64,000 bases of DNA from Clitopilus passeckerianus (lineage: Eukaryota; Basidiomycota; Agaricomycetes; Agaricales; Entolomataceae), in NCBI GenBank assembly GCA_944990035.1, contig CALYLX010000099.1, positions 1 to 64,000 on the forward strand, written 5' to 3'. The notes beneath the pieces are model-generated. The model searched no databases, was not told the DNA's origin, and was given only the letters and a program-made list of their open reading frames with translations. The first letter of the stretch is position 1. Every line of letters begins with the position of its first letter. Position numbers and translations under genes: made by a program. Positions 1 to 11,661 of the stretch are shown here, one piece after another.

Positions 1-67
1 TTGTACTTCGTTCAGTTACGTATTGCTAAGGTTAATTGCGTCCTGTTACGAGAACTCATCAGCACCT
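1..67. other. Untrimmed nanopore adapter and native barcode (artefact)
   Basis: Bases 1-27 match the Oxford Nanopore ligation adapter top strand (ending ACGTATTGCT). Bases 28-35 (AAGGTTAA) and 60-67 (CAGCACCT) are the two flanks of the native barcoding kit. The 24 bases between them, 36-59, match native barcode 20 as I remember it (starts TTGCGTCC, ends AACTCAT). This is library DNA, not genome. It shows that the adapter was ligated straight onto the telomere end and carried into the assembly. Confidence 0.95.
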
Positions 68-191
68 AAACCTAAACCCTAAACCCTAAACCCTAAACCC
101 TAAACCCTAAACCCTAAACCCTAAACCCTAAACCCTAAACCCTAACCCTAAACCCTAAACCCTAACCCTAAACCCTAAACCCTAAACCCTA
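68..191. repeat. Terminal telomere repeat array, CCCTAAA
   Basis: About 124 bp of tandem CCCTAAA (TTTAGGG on the G-rich strand running to the end), with a shortened first unit and two interspersed 6-mer CCCTAA units near 145 and 163. The array stops at CCCTAGG and passes into unique sequence at about 192. The C-rich strand reads 5'->3' inward from base 68, as expected at a left chromosome end. The 7-mer is the plant-type unit, whereas the usual fungal unit is TTAGGG; the two 6-mers fit a telomerase that mostly adds one extra T. The short length probably reflects one or a few reads. Confidence 0.97.
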
Positions 192-796
192 GGTAACAAC
201 CGAACACTAACACTGGATTTGATTACTTCAGTCCAACGCTTGATCGCTAACGAGTAGTTTTGATGGATATCGTCAAGATAGCCGTTAGTATGGATGATGC
301 AATGCGCCTTGGGCAGTTCCGCTACATCCACTCGTCGAGATGATCGAACTCACCGTTCCACTGGTTTCTCCGTGCCACAGGGGAAATGTCTAGAAGGTGC
401 AGAATCGATCGTGGCCTCACGAGGACCCGAGTTCAGCTGTTTCGTTACATCTCGTTATGTTCGCATCTCGTCATGTCAACGTTTCGCCGTTCCATCGCGT
501 CTCGGACTTTAGCAAGTCAACAACGAAAATAGCGCGCCAAGCTAAGTAAGTATAACACATGATAAGGAGTCCCGCACGGTTGCACGACGGCGCACCGTGT
601 GGTGTCAGGTAAACACATGTCGACGGACTGATGAGCTGTATATAAACAGCGAAAGTTCTGGCCAGGTGGTTTCATCAACCTCTGGGACTTTCCAGACATC
701 GCATCTACCTTATACGCCTACTCCCAAGCTTCCAGACCTACGCTTCGCTCCGGCCTTCCAGCAAGGTCGTGAAACTCTACTACCCTAAGGTGTCGC
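192..796. other. Telomere-adjacent sequence without a recognisable gene
   Basis: About 600 bp between the telomere and the first membrane-protein relic. Only short ORFs without family likeness are present. No helicase-type telomere-linked gene, satellite or transposon is visible. Confidence 0.6.
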
Positions 797-1300
797 GAAC
801 AGGTGGTACTATGTGGGACTATACGAAGCTGTGAGGCCTCGTGTGGCTTTGTGGTTGTTCCACGACGACTACACCCCGATTTGTTTTACCTTCCTCTGGG
901 GCTATCCATCATCAGTACGTACCGTGCTTATTCGTAAACTAGGCCCGTTACCTATGCGCCTTATCTTGCCCCGACAGCTTTGTGTATCTCCGCTATGCAT
1001 CTTGTGGTCTCGGTAGCGAGCTTGGGGGGCCTTTTCTTGCTTGATCTCATACCCATACCGAGTTCTGAAGACTCTGACTGGAAGACGCTCCTACTGCTGC
1101 TGGCCCTTTTCTTTGGCTCCATTCTCATCTTTGGCCCTCGTATCCGCCGCAATGGTCCTTCTATTCCTGCTCCCGTTTTACGCTGCAATGTATCTGGTAA
1201 GCTAGCTGCTCTACTCTTGAGTACTTCGATAACATTAGGAATTCAACTTTGCACCAACAGTGGCGAGTTCTGGCTGTAATTATGGGAGAAGACCGTCGAA
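797..1300 (+). pseudogene. Copy A: 5'-truncated member of the subtelomeric membrane-protein family
   Basis: The translation from about 804 (WYYVGLYEAVRPRVALWLF, then HDDYTP) matches the family signature W-x-GLYE-x-(V/L)RPPVAPWFFH(E/D)DY found in copies B-G. A plausible short intron (donor in the GTACGTACC stretch near 916-921, acceptor CAG at 975-977) leads to a hydrophobic exon with FLLDLIPIPSS and LLLLLALFFGSILIFGP, the expected membrane segments. The N-terminal part of the family (acidic leader and LTAYRLLT/FGTAKAVE segment) is absent upstream, and no terminal membrane exon follows. This is a remnant cut off on its telomeric side, on the strand opposite to copies B-F. The family identity is clear; the exact ends are not. 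Confidence 0.7.
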
Positions 1301-2273
1301 ATCGAGTCCGGAACGTGGTCTCAAACAAGTTCGAATACCTTACCCAAGGATACGTGACCCGCTGCAGCACCCACCGTCAGTCTTAGTTCAGCTACGCCGG
1401 AATACAGTAACTAATACTCTATCATTCAGCTTGGCTCTACCTTACGGTGAGCGGTTTGACATTTTGGTTATTTATTACGTGGGGTCCAGTTGCAAGATGG
1501 GTATTCGGGGGGAAGACCGGTACACACACATTCTACACGTAGTACGCTATCCTTGTACTTAGATATGAGAATGTTTTTAACAGACGACCACGCCATGGAT
1601 ACTATGAATTGAAGACCATTCGTCTGTCTTCCTATGTTCTGTGCTCCTTTGCGTGAATCTAGGAATCATGGGTGATGTAGCGTTACTGGAATTTGATATC
1701 CGAACACATGATACTGTGGTACTCTTGAATTCGACCTCGTTTAGTCAGGTAATCATGAAAGCGGCACTAAGAGCCCCCAGCAAGGTATTCCGCAGCTACA
1801 TCCAACGGTTCTGGCTCCACCGTATGCACATGTTCCTACTCAACGGCTTCCGAAGGTGGATGGCGAATAACGTGAAGGAGCAGTACGCTCAAGTACTCGT
1901 ATGTTACGCACGGCGGAACCTATAGCTTGTAGTTGGCCGGCGACCTTAATACATGAGTTTTATACGTCGAAAACCGCCCTAAGCCGCATGAACCTTCGGG
2001 CTAACATATCGAACGGATAGTCCTCCCAACCTGATAGCTGAATGGGAGAAAACTGGATCCATTCTGCACTTTCCCCGTTTCGCATGATTGCAGGAGAGAA
2101 GCCTGTACCGATCGTCTCTGGCCAACTCCAGATGCTTCTAAATGCTGCCCCACCATCAGTCAACACGTCCACGGCAGACAGAAAGCAATGGCATTGATTT
2201 TAATCCACGAATCGTATTTACACAGGCATTAATATACGCAATAACACAATCAGCTTGACTCCGAAAACTTAAG
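1301..2273. other. Intergenic, no supported gene
   Basis: Roughly 1 kb. Short ORFs on both strands (94 aa at 1641-1925 plus; 70 aa at 1960-2172 minus) show no recognisable motif. The part next to 2273 is probably 3' UTR of the aldehyde dehydrogenase gene. Confidence 0.5.
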
Positions 2274-4402
2274 TTACATCTTATGCGCCAAGTTAACATG
2301 GACGGCCTTGACGTTCGTGTAGCTGAGCACGGTTCGTTAGTTTCATCCACATTTCGAAAAGACATGGACATACTGGTGCAGAGCATACTCTCCAAGCTCA
2401 CGACCGATACCGGATTGCTTGTAGCCACCGAAAGGCACCTGGGGATGAAGCTGGTTGACGCAGTTGATCCAGGCGGTTCCAGCCTTGAGCTTGTGCGCCG
2501 TCTCGATCGCACGGTTGAGGTCCTTGGTGAAGACGGCAGCAGCAAGACCGTACACTGTATCGTTGGCTTGCCTAATGACGTCTATATATGCCACGGAAAC
2601 GAAGTACCAGGTGAGTATGTGCATTATAATCCACAATTGATAGAGAGGGAACTCGCCTTGCTCATCCTCGAACTTGATGACGACACCGACGGGACCGAAG
2701 ATCTCTTCCTGTACGATCTTCATCTCGGGCTTGGTATCGGTGAAGATGGTTGGGTTGATGAAGTAGCCTTCTGTGCCGTGTCGCTCGCCTCCAAGATGAA
2801 TCTTAGCGCCCTCGCTCTTGCCAGCATCGATGTAGCCCATAATACGCTGCGGGGTTGCATTAGTCTAAGATGCAGGGATATCAGGGATTTGAACGAAGAA
2901 CGTACGTCGTATTGGATTTGAGAAACTTGAGGTCCTTGATCGATACCCTGGCCGAATGGGTCGCCAACCTTGATCTGCTTGGCCTTCTCGGTGAACTTGG
3001 CGAGGAACTGGTCATAGATACCAGCTTGGACGAAGATACGAGAGCCAGCGCAGCAGGCTTGGCCGTGGTTCCAGCTATCACCGTTTCGTTAGAAAAATGT
3101 TCAGGTAAGTCACAGAAGCAGCGATCAACTTACAAGATACCGTGAGCAGCCCAGTTAACAGCCTGTTCCAAATCGGCGTCATCGAAGATGATATTCGGGC
3201 TCTTTCCGCCCAACTCGAGCGAAACCTGCTTCAAGTTACTCTTGGCAGCAGCCTCCATGACCTTACGACCGACGAGAGTACTTCCAGTGAAAGCGACCTT
3301 GTCGATGTTGGGGTGGGAGCTGAGGTGAGCGCCGACGGTGTTACCGAAACCTGTGATGATGTTGACGACACCAGGAGGGAATCCGGCTTCGTTGCAGAGT
3401 TGGGCCATGCGGATGGCGGTGAGAGGGGTGAATTCGGAGGGTTTGAGAATGATTGCGTTTCCGGTAGCGAGGGCTACGTCAAGTGTTAGAATTGAGGAGT
3501 AATGGCTTTAAAAAGTCACATATACGTACCAGGTCCAATCTTCCACGTCACCATGAGGACTACGGGAGTTGATGAGGACGAAGTCAATGGGGATGAGCTC
3601 TACACATACGAGGGAAGTTCCAAGGCAAGATTTGACCCTATAAAGAGCAGGAGATTAGAAACTGCCGCTTGTACAAGGCAAAGTTCACGTACGCAGACGC
3701 CAATGGGCTCATGTCGGGTGTAGCTGAGCTTCTTCTCGTCAGTCTGTGGTGATGGGGTCAGCTTCAAGGATTCCCGCGAATCTAACGAAAGGTTCTCACC
3801 TCGATGGTCGTACCATGGACCTTGTCGGCCCAACCAGCGTAATACTTGATGACGTCAATGCTGAAAGTTACATCGACGTTATATGCCCAACCGTAGGTTT
3901 TACCTGAAAAACTAATCAGCGACCTCGTCGTAATCCTAGATGTGGTGGTATCAGCGTACCGTTGTCGAGAGCTTCAATGGCAGCGAGCTCCTCCTTGTTC
4001 TGCTGCATCAACTCTGCGAGCTTGTAAAGAAGGGCACCGCGTTGCGATCCAGAGGTGTTCAGGCCCCAGACGGTATCAACGGCTTTACGGGCCGCCTCAA
4101 CCGCGAGGTCAACATCCTTCTCTGTCCCCTCGGAGACCTTGGTGATCAGCTGGCCGTTTGCTGTAAATGTCGTCAGCCATCGTTATCGCACAGAAGAGCA
4201 CGATCGTACTTGGGTTGACGACTCTGATAAGATCCGAGGGACATTAGATCGCCGAAATGAAGTTGAACATAGAATGCACGTACTCGATCTCAGTTTTGTT
4301 GGCTCCATCGACGAACTGGCCGTTAATGAACAATCCCGTGCTGAAAGAAGTCTTTCCCTTGTAGGTGGGAGTGTTCCACTCGTGGCTGAAAGTCGAAGGC
4401 AT
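2274..4402 (-). CDS. NAD(P)+-dependent aldehyde dehydrogenase
   Basis: Oxidises aldehydes to carboxylic acids with NAD(P)+; probably cytosolic, since no targeting signal is seen. The protein, about 500 aa, starts [20 protein letters not shown] at 4402, then [10 protein letters not shown]. It continues through PWNFPL, the cofactor-binding segment [19 protein letters not shown], the catalytic-glutamate motif LELGGKSP, the nucleophile motif [18 protein letters not shown], and ends [14 protein letters not shown] ... VHVNLAHKM (stop 2274-2276). This is the class 1/2 ALDH pattern of fungal cytosolic or mitochondrial enzymes. About nine exons are separated by short GT-AG introns, and I could follow the frame through all of them. 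An ATG near 4612 lies further upstream, but the family N-terminus fits 4402. The gene looks functional although it sits within 5 kb of the telomere between decayed membrane-protein copies. Substrate is not predictable. Confidence 0.93.
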
Positions 4403-5711
4403 TATCGATGTGAGAGGTGGGGTTTTGTTGAAGTTCCGACTCTAAGGACATTGGATTCTTATACCATTCCCGTTGGGTTGATAACTAAGCTGGCAGTTCT
4501 GATCAGCAGTTTCTAGAGAGGGGTGTGAAAAGCGTACCATCAATGGTCTTCTTCTGGCGGTCAGCTGGTACACCTTCTCGGTCTGACGATTTGTCTACAT
4601 CAGATTCCTCCATTTTCTGTCGTGACGCCTGGCCTTATGATCTGTCCAACAGACTCAGAAGCACGTATCCGCGGCAGCGCTAACGAAAATTTTGTTGTTC
4701 TCGATGATTCCTACAGCAGCCGTAGGAGCGACAAGTCGCTGGTGGTGTTCAGATGTGGACATGACGAAGTTGGATCAACATCAAATTTCTTACCGACGTC
4801 CGTCGGGCCGGTTGGGGCTAGAGTCACGTGCCGCGTAAACCTTGATCAGAGGTGGCGTCGGTCTCCTGCCAGCCAGCCCGCTCTGTTTCCGTTCAGGATC
4901 GTTCAGAATCTCTAAATCTATTGTCGAATACGATCATGTCTTCTAGTAACGGAATTCAATGAATTGGATGGGCAACTATTTTCGGTCGTCTGACCTTTTT
5001 GTGGTTTGTTCTCTTGCGGATTGTGGAGTCTCGATGCCATAGTTGAACGGCGAATTTCGGACTGGATGGCTCTAGGCTCCCACTGGCTCTCCTTCGTCCT
5101 TGAATTAGATCAAGCGCCGAAACCAGGACCTCATTGTTACTGATCGGCTAAACTATCTATGTCTACGCCACGATCTCTCCTCGACCCCATGGAGAGTCTA
5201 TTTCGTCTCGATCTGTCGTCCCCGAGGCAGCTGACCAGTCTACCCCGCTTCCCCGCAACCGTTGGGGTTGAAACGGGTCCCCGAGCTTATTTGAAGATAA
5301 CGTGGCGCTTGGGCTCGGATGACCAGATAGGATCTCCGTCTGCAAGACTCAATTCAATCTGGCCGTCGTCAACGTCGAACAGTATGTACGGAAGACCTTT
5401 GCTCATCCGGCTACACCCATTTTACGATCACTGGTAGGCAAATTACAACGTGATTTACAGTTTCCTCTCAGTCTTATCTTTGCATAGATTCTCAGGTTTG
5501 CTGGCGACAGATTGCTGGCATTCGCTCCAGAGGCACCAACATGGAGGGTCCCTGGAGAATGTGTTCCTTGACGCGTTTTCTCTGATGCCCTTGTCTGCGG
5601 CTGAGGTGTACAGAGTATCGCAATACACAGCTGGCGGAACGTTCGAGCTAACCGGGCAAGACAACGACAATTCAAATAATCTGTTTTCTATTTCTATTGC
5701 GCTTGGGTATA
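4403..5711. other. Intergenic, no supported gene
   Basis: About 1.3 kb between the ALDH start and the 3' end of copy B. It contains the ALDH promoter and several ORFs under 100 aa without family likeness (for example 5159-5437 plus). Nothing else recognised. Confidence 0.5.
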
Positions 5712-6759
5712 TTAAACACGATCGCGGTGCATGCTAGATATCATGTCACCAATGATAAACGATGTACCTAGCGTCGAAGAAGCGCTCAGAAGCCCAGCGA
5801 TGATCATGGCAGAGTTGTAAAGCCAACCTGTGAAGCAATCAGGCAATCGTTACCTACAAGGAGACGAAACTCACTGTGAGAATTCCATCTTTCTGTAAAA
5901 CACTTGTGAAGATAGTCGAACTTTCCGGCGAAGAAAGCGGACATGACAACGCGGCGTTTCCGGGGCAGGAGTGCGACGAAACCTTTCCGCTATAACGTAT
6001 CTGGGGTTAGTATGGGAACCAAGCTAACACTGAGGTATACTCACCAGATAGACAAGGGCGAGAATCAGGCCTACCCATGCAGCGAAAACGGCGCACGCCA
6101 CGAAACTCGAAGAAAAGAGTATCCAAAAGAAATAGACCAGGGAAGACAAGACTCCTGGGCCGGGTTTGTATATAGCCCAGCTCATGATATACATGACGGG
6201 AAAGCAATATAACGCGACCATGGCTATGATACCGAAGCCGAACAGTGCTGCATTGAATCATGGAATCAGCAAGCTGCAGTTCAGTGCCGAGAGCCACTCA
6301 CCACTGACTATCATTCCGATAGGCACGTAGAAGAGGTCGAGCGAATAGTCTTCATGGAAGAACCATGAAGCGACAGGGGGGTGTACGGACTCATAAAGAC
6401 CTATATAATACCATCTGTACATAGGACCAATAATCAGATTTCCGGAAGAATGAATAATTGAGATGAAGTCCTACACTACCGCAACCAATGCTCCTCCGAC
6501 CCACTCAGTCCACGTTGCGGAAATTGAATCCCCAGCCAGTGATTCCACAGCCTTCGCAGTCCCAAATTATGGACATGGTTGACAGTCTGTACAGCGTGAG
6601 TTCGACGGATATGGAGGATTTCCGAGTGCTTTCAGGCTGTGGGAGGAGCGGTACCGTAGCGTCACCTGGTGCGGAATGCATCTCGATATCCGAGTCCTGG
6701 TGGTGATAGCTAGAAGACGATGTTGTTTCTATCGAGCTTCCACTTCCATTCCTGGCCAC
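5712..6759 (-). pseudogene. Copy B: frameshifted member of the membrane-protein family
   Basis: The leader starts MARNGSGSSIETTSSSS at 6759 and runs through VPLLPQ to VELTLYRLSTMS. The family then continues with FGTAKAVESLAGDSISATW-x-EWVGG, but in the next reading frame: about 8 nt are missing where copy F has its extra hydrophobic residues (near 6550-6565). All later exons are in frame: WYYIGLYESVHPPVASWFFH, then EDYSLDLFYVPI; a long hydrophobic exon (ALFGFGIIAMVALYCFPVMY ... SSFVACAVFAAWVGLILALV); GKFDYLHKCFTERWNSH; and a last exon GWLYNSAMIIAGLLS ... SSMHRDRV with stop at 5712-5714. The single lesion suggests recent inactivation, unless a sequencing error explains it. Confidence 0.7.
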
Positions 6760-8505
6760 TCCACCTGCATTTCCGCGCTGATGACTGGATTTCGGAAGTT
6801 AGGAAATGTTGTGGTAAACGCGATGCTGAGCTAACCTGCTATCGTGTCGATCCTCCATAGACAACCGCTAGGACAGTGTTCCAACCTTCCCTCGCCAATT
6901 TTGTCAAGAATCCCGGGCCTCTTGAGGTGAGTGTCGTCGTGGTAGGAAGTGAACCCAGTGCTAAGGCACAGTATCTGGGTCAATCATTACAAGGCGATGC
7001 GTCAACGTCGTCCAGCTCAAACAACGTCCTCGGTTCTGGGGTGAGGAGAGCTCATCTCCATTTCGCGCGACGGGGGCCTGAAATGCGGAGGCCTAGAGAG
7101 GTTGAAGCTGAACGTTGAACTGGTGCCAGATAGGAAAAGCTCGAGAACGTGGGGTTGACCGTTGAATGGAGGCTTGGCCATGCATGTGGGAGTATCGACC
7201 CGAGACTGATCGATGATCAATCAAATGGAACATCATAGACACTCTGCTCGTTTACAGCCACCGACCTGAGCATCAGGAACGGGCATCCATCTTCGACCAA
7301 CCCGTTTCTCCATTTGACAATGCGAGGAAACGTTCAATAAATCTCATAGAAACACGGCGGGCTCTCGGAATGTACTCTCAGAAAGTGGTGGACTGCGGTA
7401 CTGGGCGGCTGCTGGTCGATGCTCTACGCAATTTAAGTCCCGAGGTAGCAAAGGCAATCTGGTTTTGCCTGACCAGCTGCGTACGCTTCCGCATAGGAGA
7501 GGCGCCATATGCGGGAGTCCCTTTCTATATCTTTGTACCCAGCTTCCGTAATATCTCGGAATTAGCGAGAAGTCGTCTCTCATCTACTAGGCCATTCGTA
7601 TCATTCCATTCTTGCATTCGAGCTATGCTTTCGAAAGCGCGCCTCACATTGCCGTCTCTCCTACTCTTTATCCAACGCTCTACGATCTCCTTGTCCCCGA
7701 TATCTCCCAGTCATCCAGCCGCCACCAAAACATTATTGCGCTCGCACAACCTGGAGGAAGCATTTTCACCGATCCCCTCTTACCAAATATCCTTTCACCG
7801 ACATCCTTGAACCCATCGCACGCCAATTCCCGTAACTTCATCTCATGAATTCGGTGGTACACATGCAGGGAACTAATGCGCGCAAAGATGCACCTCTTGG
7901 GCCACCTTCGCGGCGTCATCATGAAGGAGAAGTCGTCAAGGGATACCTAAGACTTCTTACGGCACTCTCCAATGCTTTGCCAGCCAACACGCTTCGCCCG
8001 TTCGACAGCTCCGTGCTTCTCTGAGAGAGACGAATCCGGGGACGACAATATGGACGTTGACTCTGGCGCTCATATGCATGTCACTGTCATTAAATCATTC
8101 TCAGGGAGCCACTCACGACTCCAGAAGGCTCGTTCCCCTGACGCGAAAACGTAAGAACCATAGTCTCACATCGCCTGCGTATATTCACGCCCTCCTGCTA
8201 GTATCCTCTCCCGGATTCACAACGTCTCGTTCCTCCCGGCACTATGCCACGCATTCCCATCATCTGTACCCTATACCGCACGCAGCTCTTCGCCGAGGAC
8301 TCTGTCGTAGATTCGTTCATCGTTCAACCGCCGAAAGCGAAGGCACTCAAATTAGTCCGCGTATTGCTTCTTGTTGAATTCTATGGCGCAAGTTTCTTGG
8401 TGATGAGAGACCAATACAGTTCCTTCATAACGAGAATCTTTGGTGTAACTCATCGGGTCACTACATTACAATTAATTCAGTGTACATTCACGGGATCAAC
8501 GCTGT
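6760..8505. other. Intergenic with unassigned ORFs
   Basis: About 1.75 kb upstream of copy B and downstream of copy C. The longest open frame is 146 aa at 7370-7810 (plus), with 78 aa overlapping at 7612-7848 and 109 aa at 8244-8573. They could be pieces of an intron-containing or decayed plus-strand gene, but no conserved motif identifies one. Confidence 0.35.
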
Positions 8506-9573
8506 TTATGGTGATGGTCCCCATTTCTCTACGAATACAAGGACTTCAATGTATATACTTCCGAGCCCCGTGACACAGGTCGTGATCAAGACAGAAAGGT
8601 ATAACCACTCTAAGAAGTCATATCGTCAATTCTTGGCCGACTTGTGGTGCAACGTGTACGTACGGTGAACATTCCATCTCCTCAAGAATCCAGTTTCCAA
8701 GTCGCGAAAGCGTCGAAAGGTGTAGCCGGAGGCAGCGTCTCGGTATTTCAGGGGAAACGAAGCGGTGAAACGGGTGAGCTGTTGGGGTGGAACCTTGGCT
8801 TCAAGAAGGTTAATCGTTGGGAGCCTCACTCACCATATAGATGATAGAGTAGGCTGCCCCTAACCAGACCGTAAAGGCTAGGAAAGGGACTACGCATAGG
8901 ATCAGTAGCCACGGCACGAAAAGTATCCATGTCCAAAGCCCAAGATCAAACATGGGCGGATATATCACCCAGTCGATAGCATACAGCGCAACCAAACAGA
9001 AGGAGGCGATCGCTGCGCCGGCAAGCCCACAACAGGTGACTAGGAGGAAGGGAAGTGAGCTCAATGAACGACGAAAGGCGTTTCAGCAGGTACCTATGAG
9101 AATCGTGACAAGTGGCACATAGACAATGTCGGGTAGATAATCTTCATGAAAGAACCATTTTGTGAAAGGATGGTTTCGGGACTCAAAACGGCGAATGTAG
9201 TACCATCTACTGAGGTTAGGAGAGGAGCAAACAGGAACTTTAGAGGGTAAACGCACGTTGCCACCAGTAAGCCTCCCGCAACCAACTCTGTCCACGCCAC
9301 AAAAGCTGAGTTTCCGATGAGTAGTTCCAGGAATTTAAGCGTCCCAAAGCCAAGGGTCATAGTTATGATGGTTAGTCGATAGGGAGTGAGTTTACCAGAT
9401 CGCTGGTTTTGAAGCCCTAGTTCCTTCGGGTCGTCTGCTTCGGCTGCAACTTTGGGTGGGCTGGCATTGGCTTCAACGTCCGAGTGCTGGACCTTCATCA
9501 CCTCAGGTGGGACAGTTTCTATGTTAATGTGATAGGTGCCGCCTTGCGAAGATAGCTGGGGTCCCGCAGTCAA
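8506..9573 (-). CDS. Copy C: multi-pass membrane protein of unknown function
   Basis: Function unknown; probably an integral membrane protein of about 300 aa. It starts MTAGPQLSSQGGTYHINIET at 9573 with a hydrophilic leader of about 75 residues. Then come LTPYRLTIITMTLGFGTLKF, WTELVAGGLLVAT, the signature RWYYIRRFESRNHPFTKWFF-HEDYLPDIVYVPLV, a two-helix exon (TCCGLAGAAIASFCLVALY and LFVPWLLILCVVPFLAFTVW), an amphipathic piece KYRDAASGYTFRRF, and a last membrane exon WLYLSVLITTCVTGLGS ending VEKWGPSP (stop 8506-8508). The GT-AG introns are about 50 nt. All family segments are present in order without a visible lesion. It has diverged from E and F, since RRFESRNHPFTK replaces GLYE-x-RPP-x-AP, so it may be an older or differently selected copy. 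Confidence 0.72.
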
Positions 9574-10467
9574 CGAAGGTTAGGACCAATGAGGAAGCAC
9601 CTAACGCACCAGTGGGCTCGTACTATCGCCAGTTTCCCTGAAAGGGCCTTCCTTCGTCTTTTGCAGCAGGTTGCCGAGGAACGATGAGTAGACCTGAGTT
9701 GTAGTAGGAATCAGCAGACGAATTGTTCCCAGCTAGTCATCGCCAAGCCATTGAGGCGATGCCTACTGACAGGGCAGAGGTGTATCCGACTGTGTCGGCG
9801 CCCCAGCCAACGCCCGAGCTCCAAGCAGCCAGACTTATCAATACAGCTCCGACAAAGGGTTAGAAGACCAAAACGAGGAAGATTGAAGTTGTATCACTAT
9901 GAAGTCGGTAAGGTATTGAATGACGATTGAACACACCATTCTCATCGAGTTCTGGTCGGATCTCGGCACCTCGTGGCTCGTGGGAAGGTTCGTTAAGAAG
10001 GCGGTCCAGGCCCCAGACTCACGTAATTCTGCTGACATCAAATGCGAAACCTCAGAGAACACGCTTTGGGACGTGACGCGTGCTAGCTCTCATCATAATA
10101 TGGGAATTGAACGTACATTTTACTGGCTACTCGAAGATACACTAAGGGAAACCTATATGCTTCCAACAGTAACTGGTTTGGCGCCATTCGGCACGGCCAC
10201 CGGCTGTGTCCATTCGGCCAGCCATGCGCTGTTGAGAACCAACCAGAGGTAGATAGCGAAGCCAAAGACTAGATGTGTCGAGAGGTAAAGGATATCTAGA
10301 CGGGTGTGTCAGAGGCAAGAAACGTTGCTACCAGAGGGGGTGTTCGTACGGTGATCGCTAAATCGGTCCAGGTATGCGTCGAAGATGTGATTCGCAACTC
10401 GGTCGAGATCTTTAATGCGTCGCTCTCGGTCAGGTATCCGTACTGCCTAGTGTCGGACGTCCTAAGC
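9574..10467. other. Decayed sequence, possible membrane-protein relics
   Basis: About 0.9 kb on the minus strand with short, interrupted frames. A 74-aa frame lies at 9838-10062, and a hydrophobic stretch FGFAIYLWLVLNSAWLAEW can be read near 10195-10250. They resemble fragments of fungal multi-pass membrane proteins, but they cannot be joined into a gene or tied to copies A-G. Confidence 0.3.
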
Positions 10468-11339
10468 TCAGAACAACCCATGTGAGTAAAAAAGGTGACC
10501 TACCACAAAGCGGACGACGCGGCTAACGACGTAAATGGCTAGTTGCGTGACAGCGGCAATGGATATGGTTATCAATGGGCAAGTGAAGACCACAGCGGCC
10601 ATCCCAAGCGCGTTGAATCCGATTGCGAACACTATCGACGGACCCGGTAGCTGTTGCGGCAGGACCGACTGTATGAAGCCAAGAATAATGCTGAAACCAA
10701 TGCCGTAGAGGGATGCAAAGGCATTGAAGAGATACAAAACAAGACCTGAGAGATGAAAAAAATCCAAATATGCGATATTCGAGGATATACTGATCCTCCC
10801 TCTGTTGGACAAAGAATACCGTATGGGGCGGAATTCGCTGCAAGGCAATAGCACCGGGCTCGACGGAGGCAAATACGCAGTGGATGATGCCAGAATTGTC
10901 ATTATTGAACTCATCTATTGGGTTTCGATACATAGGTAGCGTTTGTTCACAATACGAATCAAGAAAATTGAGATTGCTTGCGCGGAAACATAGAGTTCAG
11001 TTCCGAATTGGTCGAAGCCCAAACAAGGTTAACATCATCGGCACGCCGAAGAGAAGAGCTGGTGGATTTTCGAGTCAGCAGGGGCCGATGCAGAAAAGGA
11101 AGTGGGCTTACGATATCTATTGAACCGTTTCCAGCCAAGTAGTGGTCACCGCACCATTCCGTAGGCCTTCGATGGCTTTCGCAGTTCCGAAAGACAGGAG
11201 GCCAGTGGTCAGTAGAGGATAGGCGGTGAGTTTCACCCGGAAACGCTGCTTGGTGTGATGTGATCTTCCTGGTCTTTGCCTTTGAGATGAGGGGAGTTTC
11301 GCCTGTGTCACTTGCATTGATCTCCAAGTCCCTGTCCAT
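10468..11339 (-). pseudogene. Copy D: decayed member of the membrane-protein family
   Basis: The start MDRDLEINASDTGETPLIS at 11339 matches the family leader (GVETPLLS in copy F). The next family block, FRVKLTAYPLLTTGLLSFGT then AKAIEGLRNG and TTTWLE, is in a different frame from the leader, and stops straight after (TVQ, stop). The signature exon with GLYE and WFFHEDY cannot be found in its expected place. A hydrophobic frame at 10468-10914 (LVLYLFNAFASLYGIGFSII, then TISIAAVTQLAIYVVS) may be the membrane exons. The mix of a frameshift, a stop and a missing exon makes this a pseudogene. Its downstream boundary is uncertain. Confidence 0.5.
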
Positions 11340-11661
11340 ACTTAGTATTAAATTTAAGGGCTATATTCTCTATAAAAACTCACAGGCAAGAATCGGTTAG
11401 CGATGAAGGTGGTGAAGGCTCACGGGTGCTGCCGGCGATAGGATATTAGACGTCACTGCGATTGGGGTAAAAGTCAGGCACATGTGGCACACTGCCACAA
11501 GGCAAATTTAGGGCAGGTTCCGTGATCGAAGCCGGAGTGATTCACAGTGGAATGCAAACCGAACCTTCGTGTAAAGCAGTTGATGTATTCTTTCTGAAGG
11601 CTGAGCACTAAGATATTACGACACCATCCGCACGTGCTGTCACAACATAAACATGAGCATG

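Noticed and set aside
2283..2921. 212-aa plus-strand ORF opposite the ALDH gene
   Set aside because: Antisense of ALDH exons, whose protein is unmistakable.
4560..4615. Upstream ATG (MEESDVDKSSDREG) as ALDH start
   Set aside because: The family N-terminus begins at 4402; the upstream piece has no likeness and is more likely noncoding or another 5' exon.
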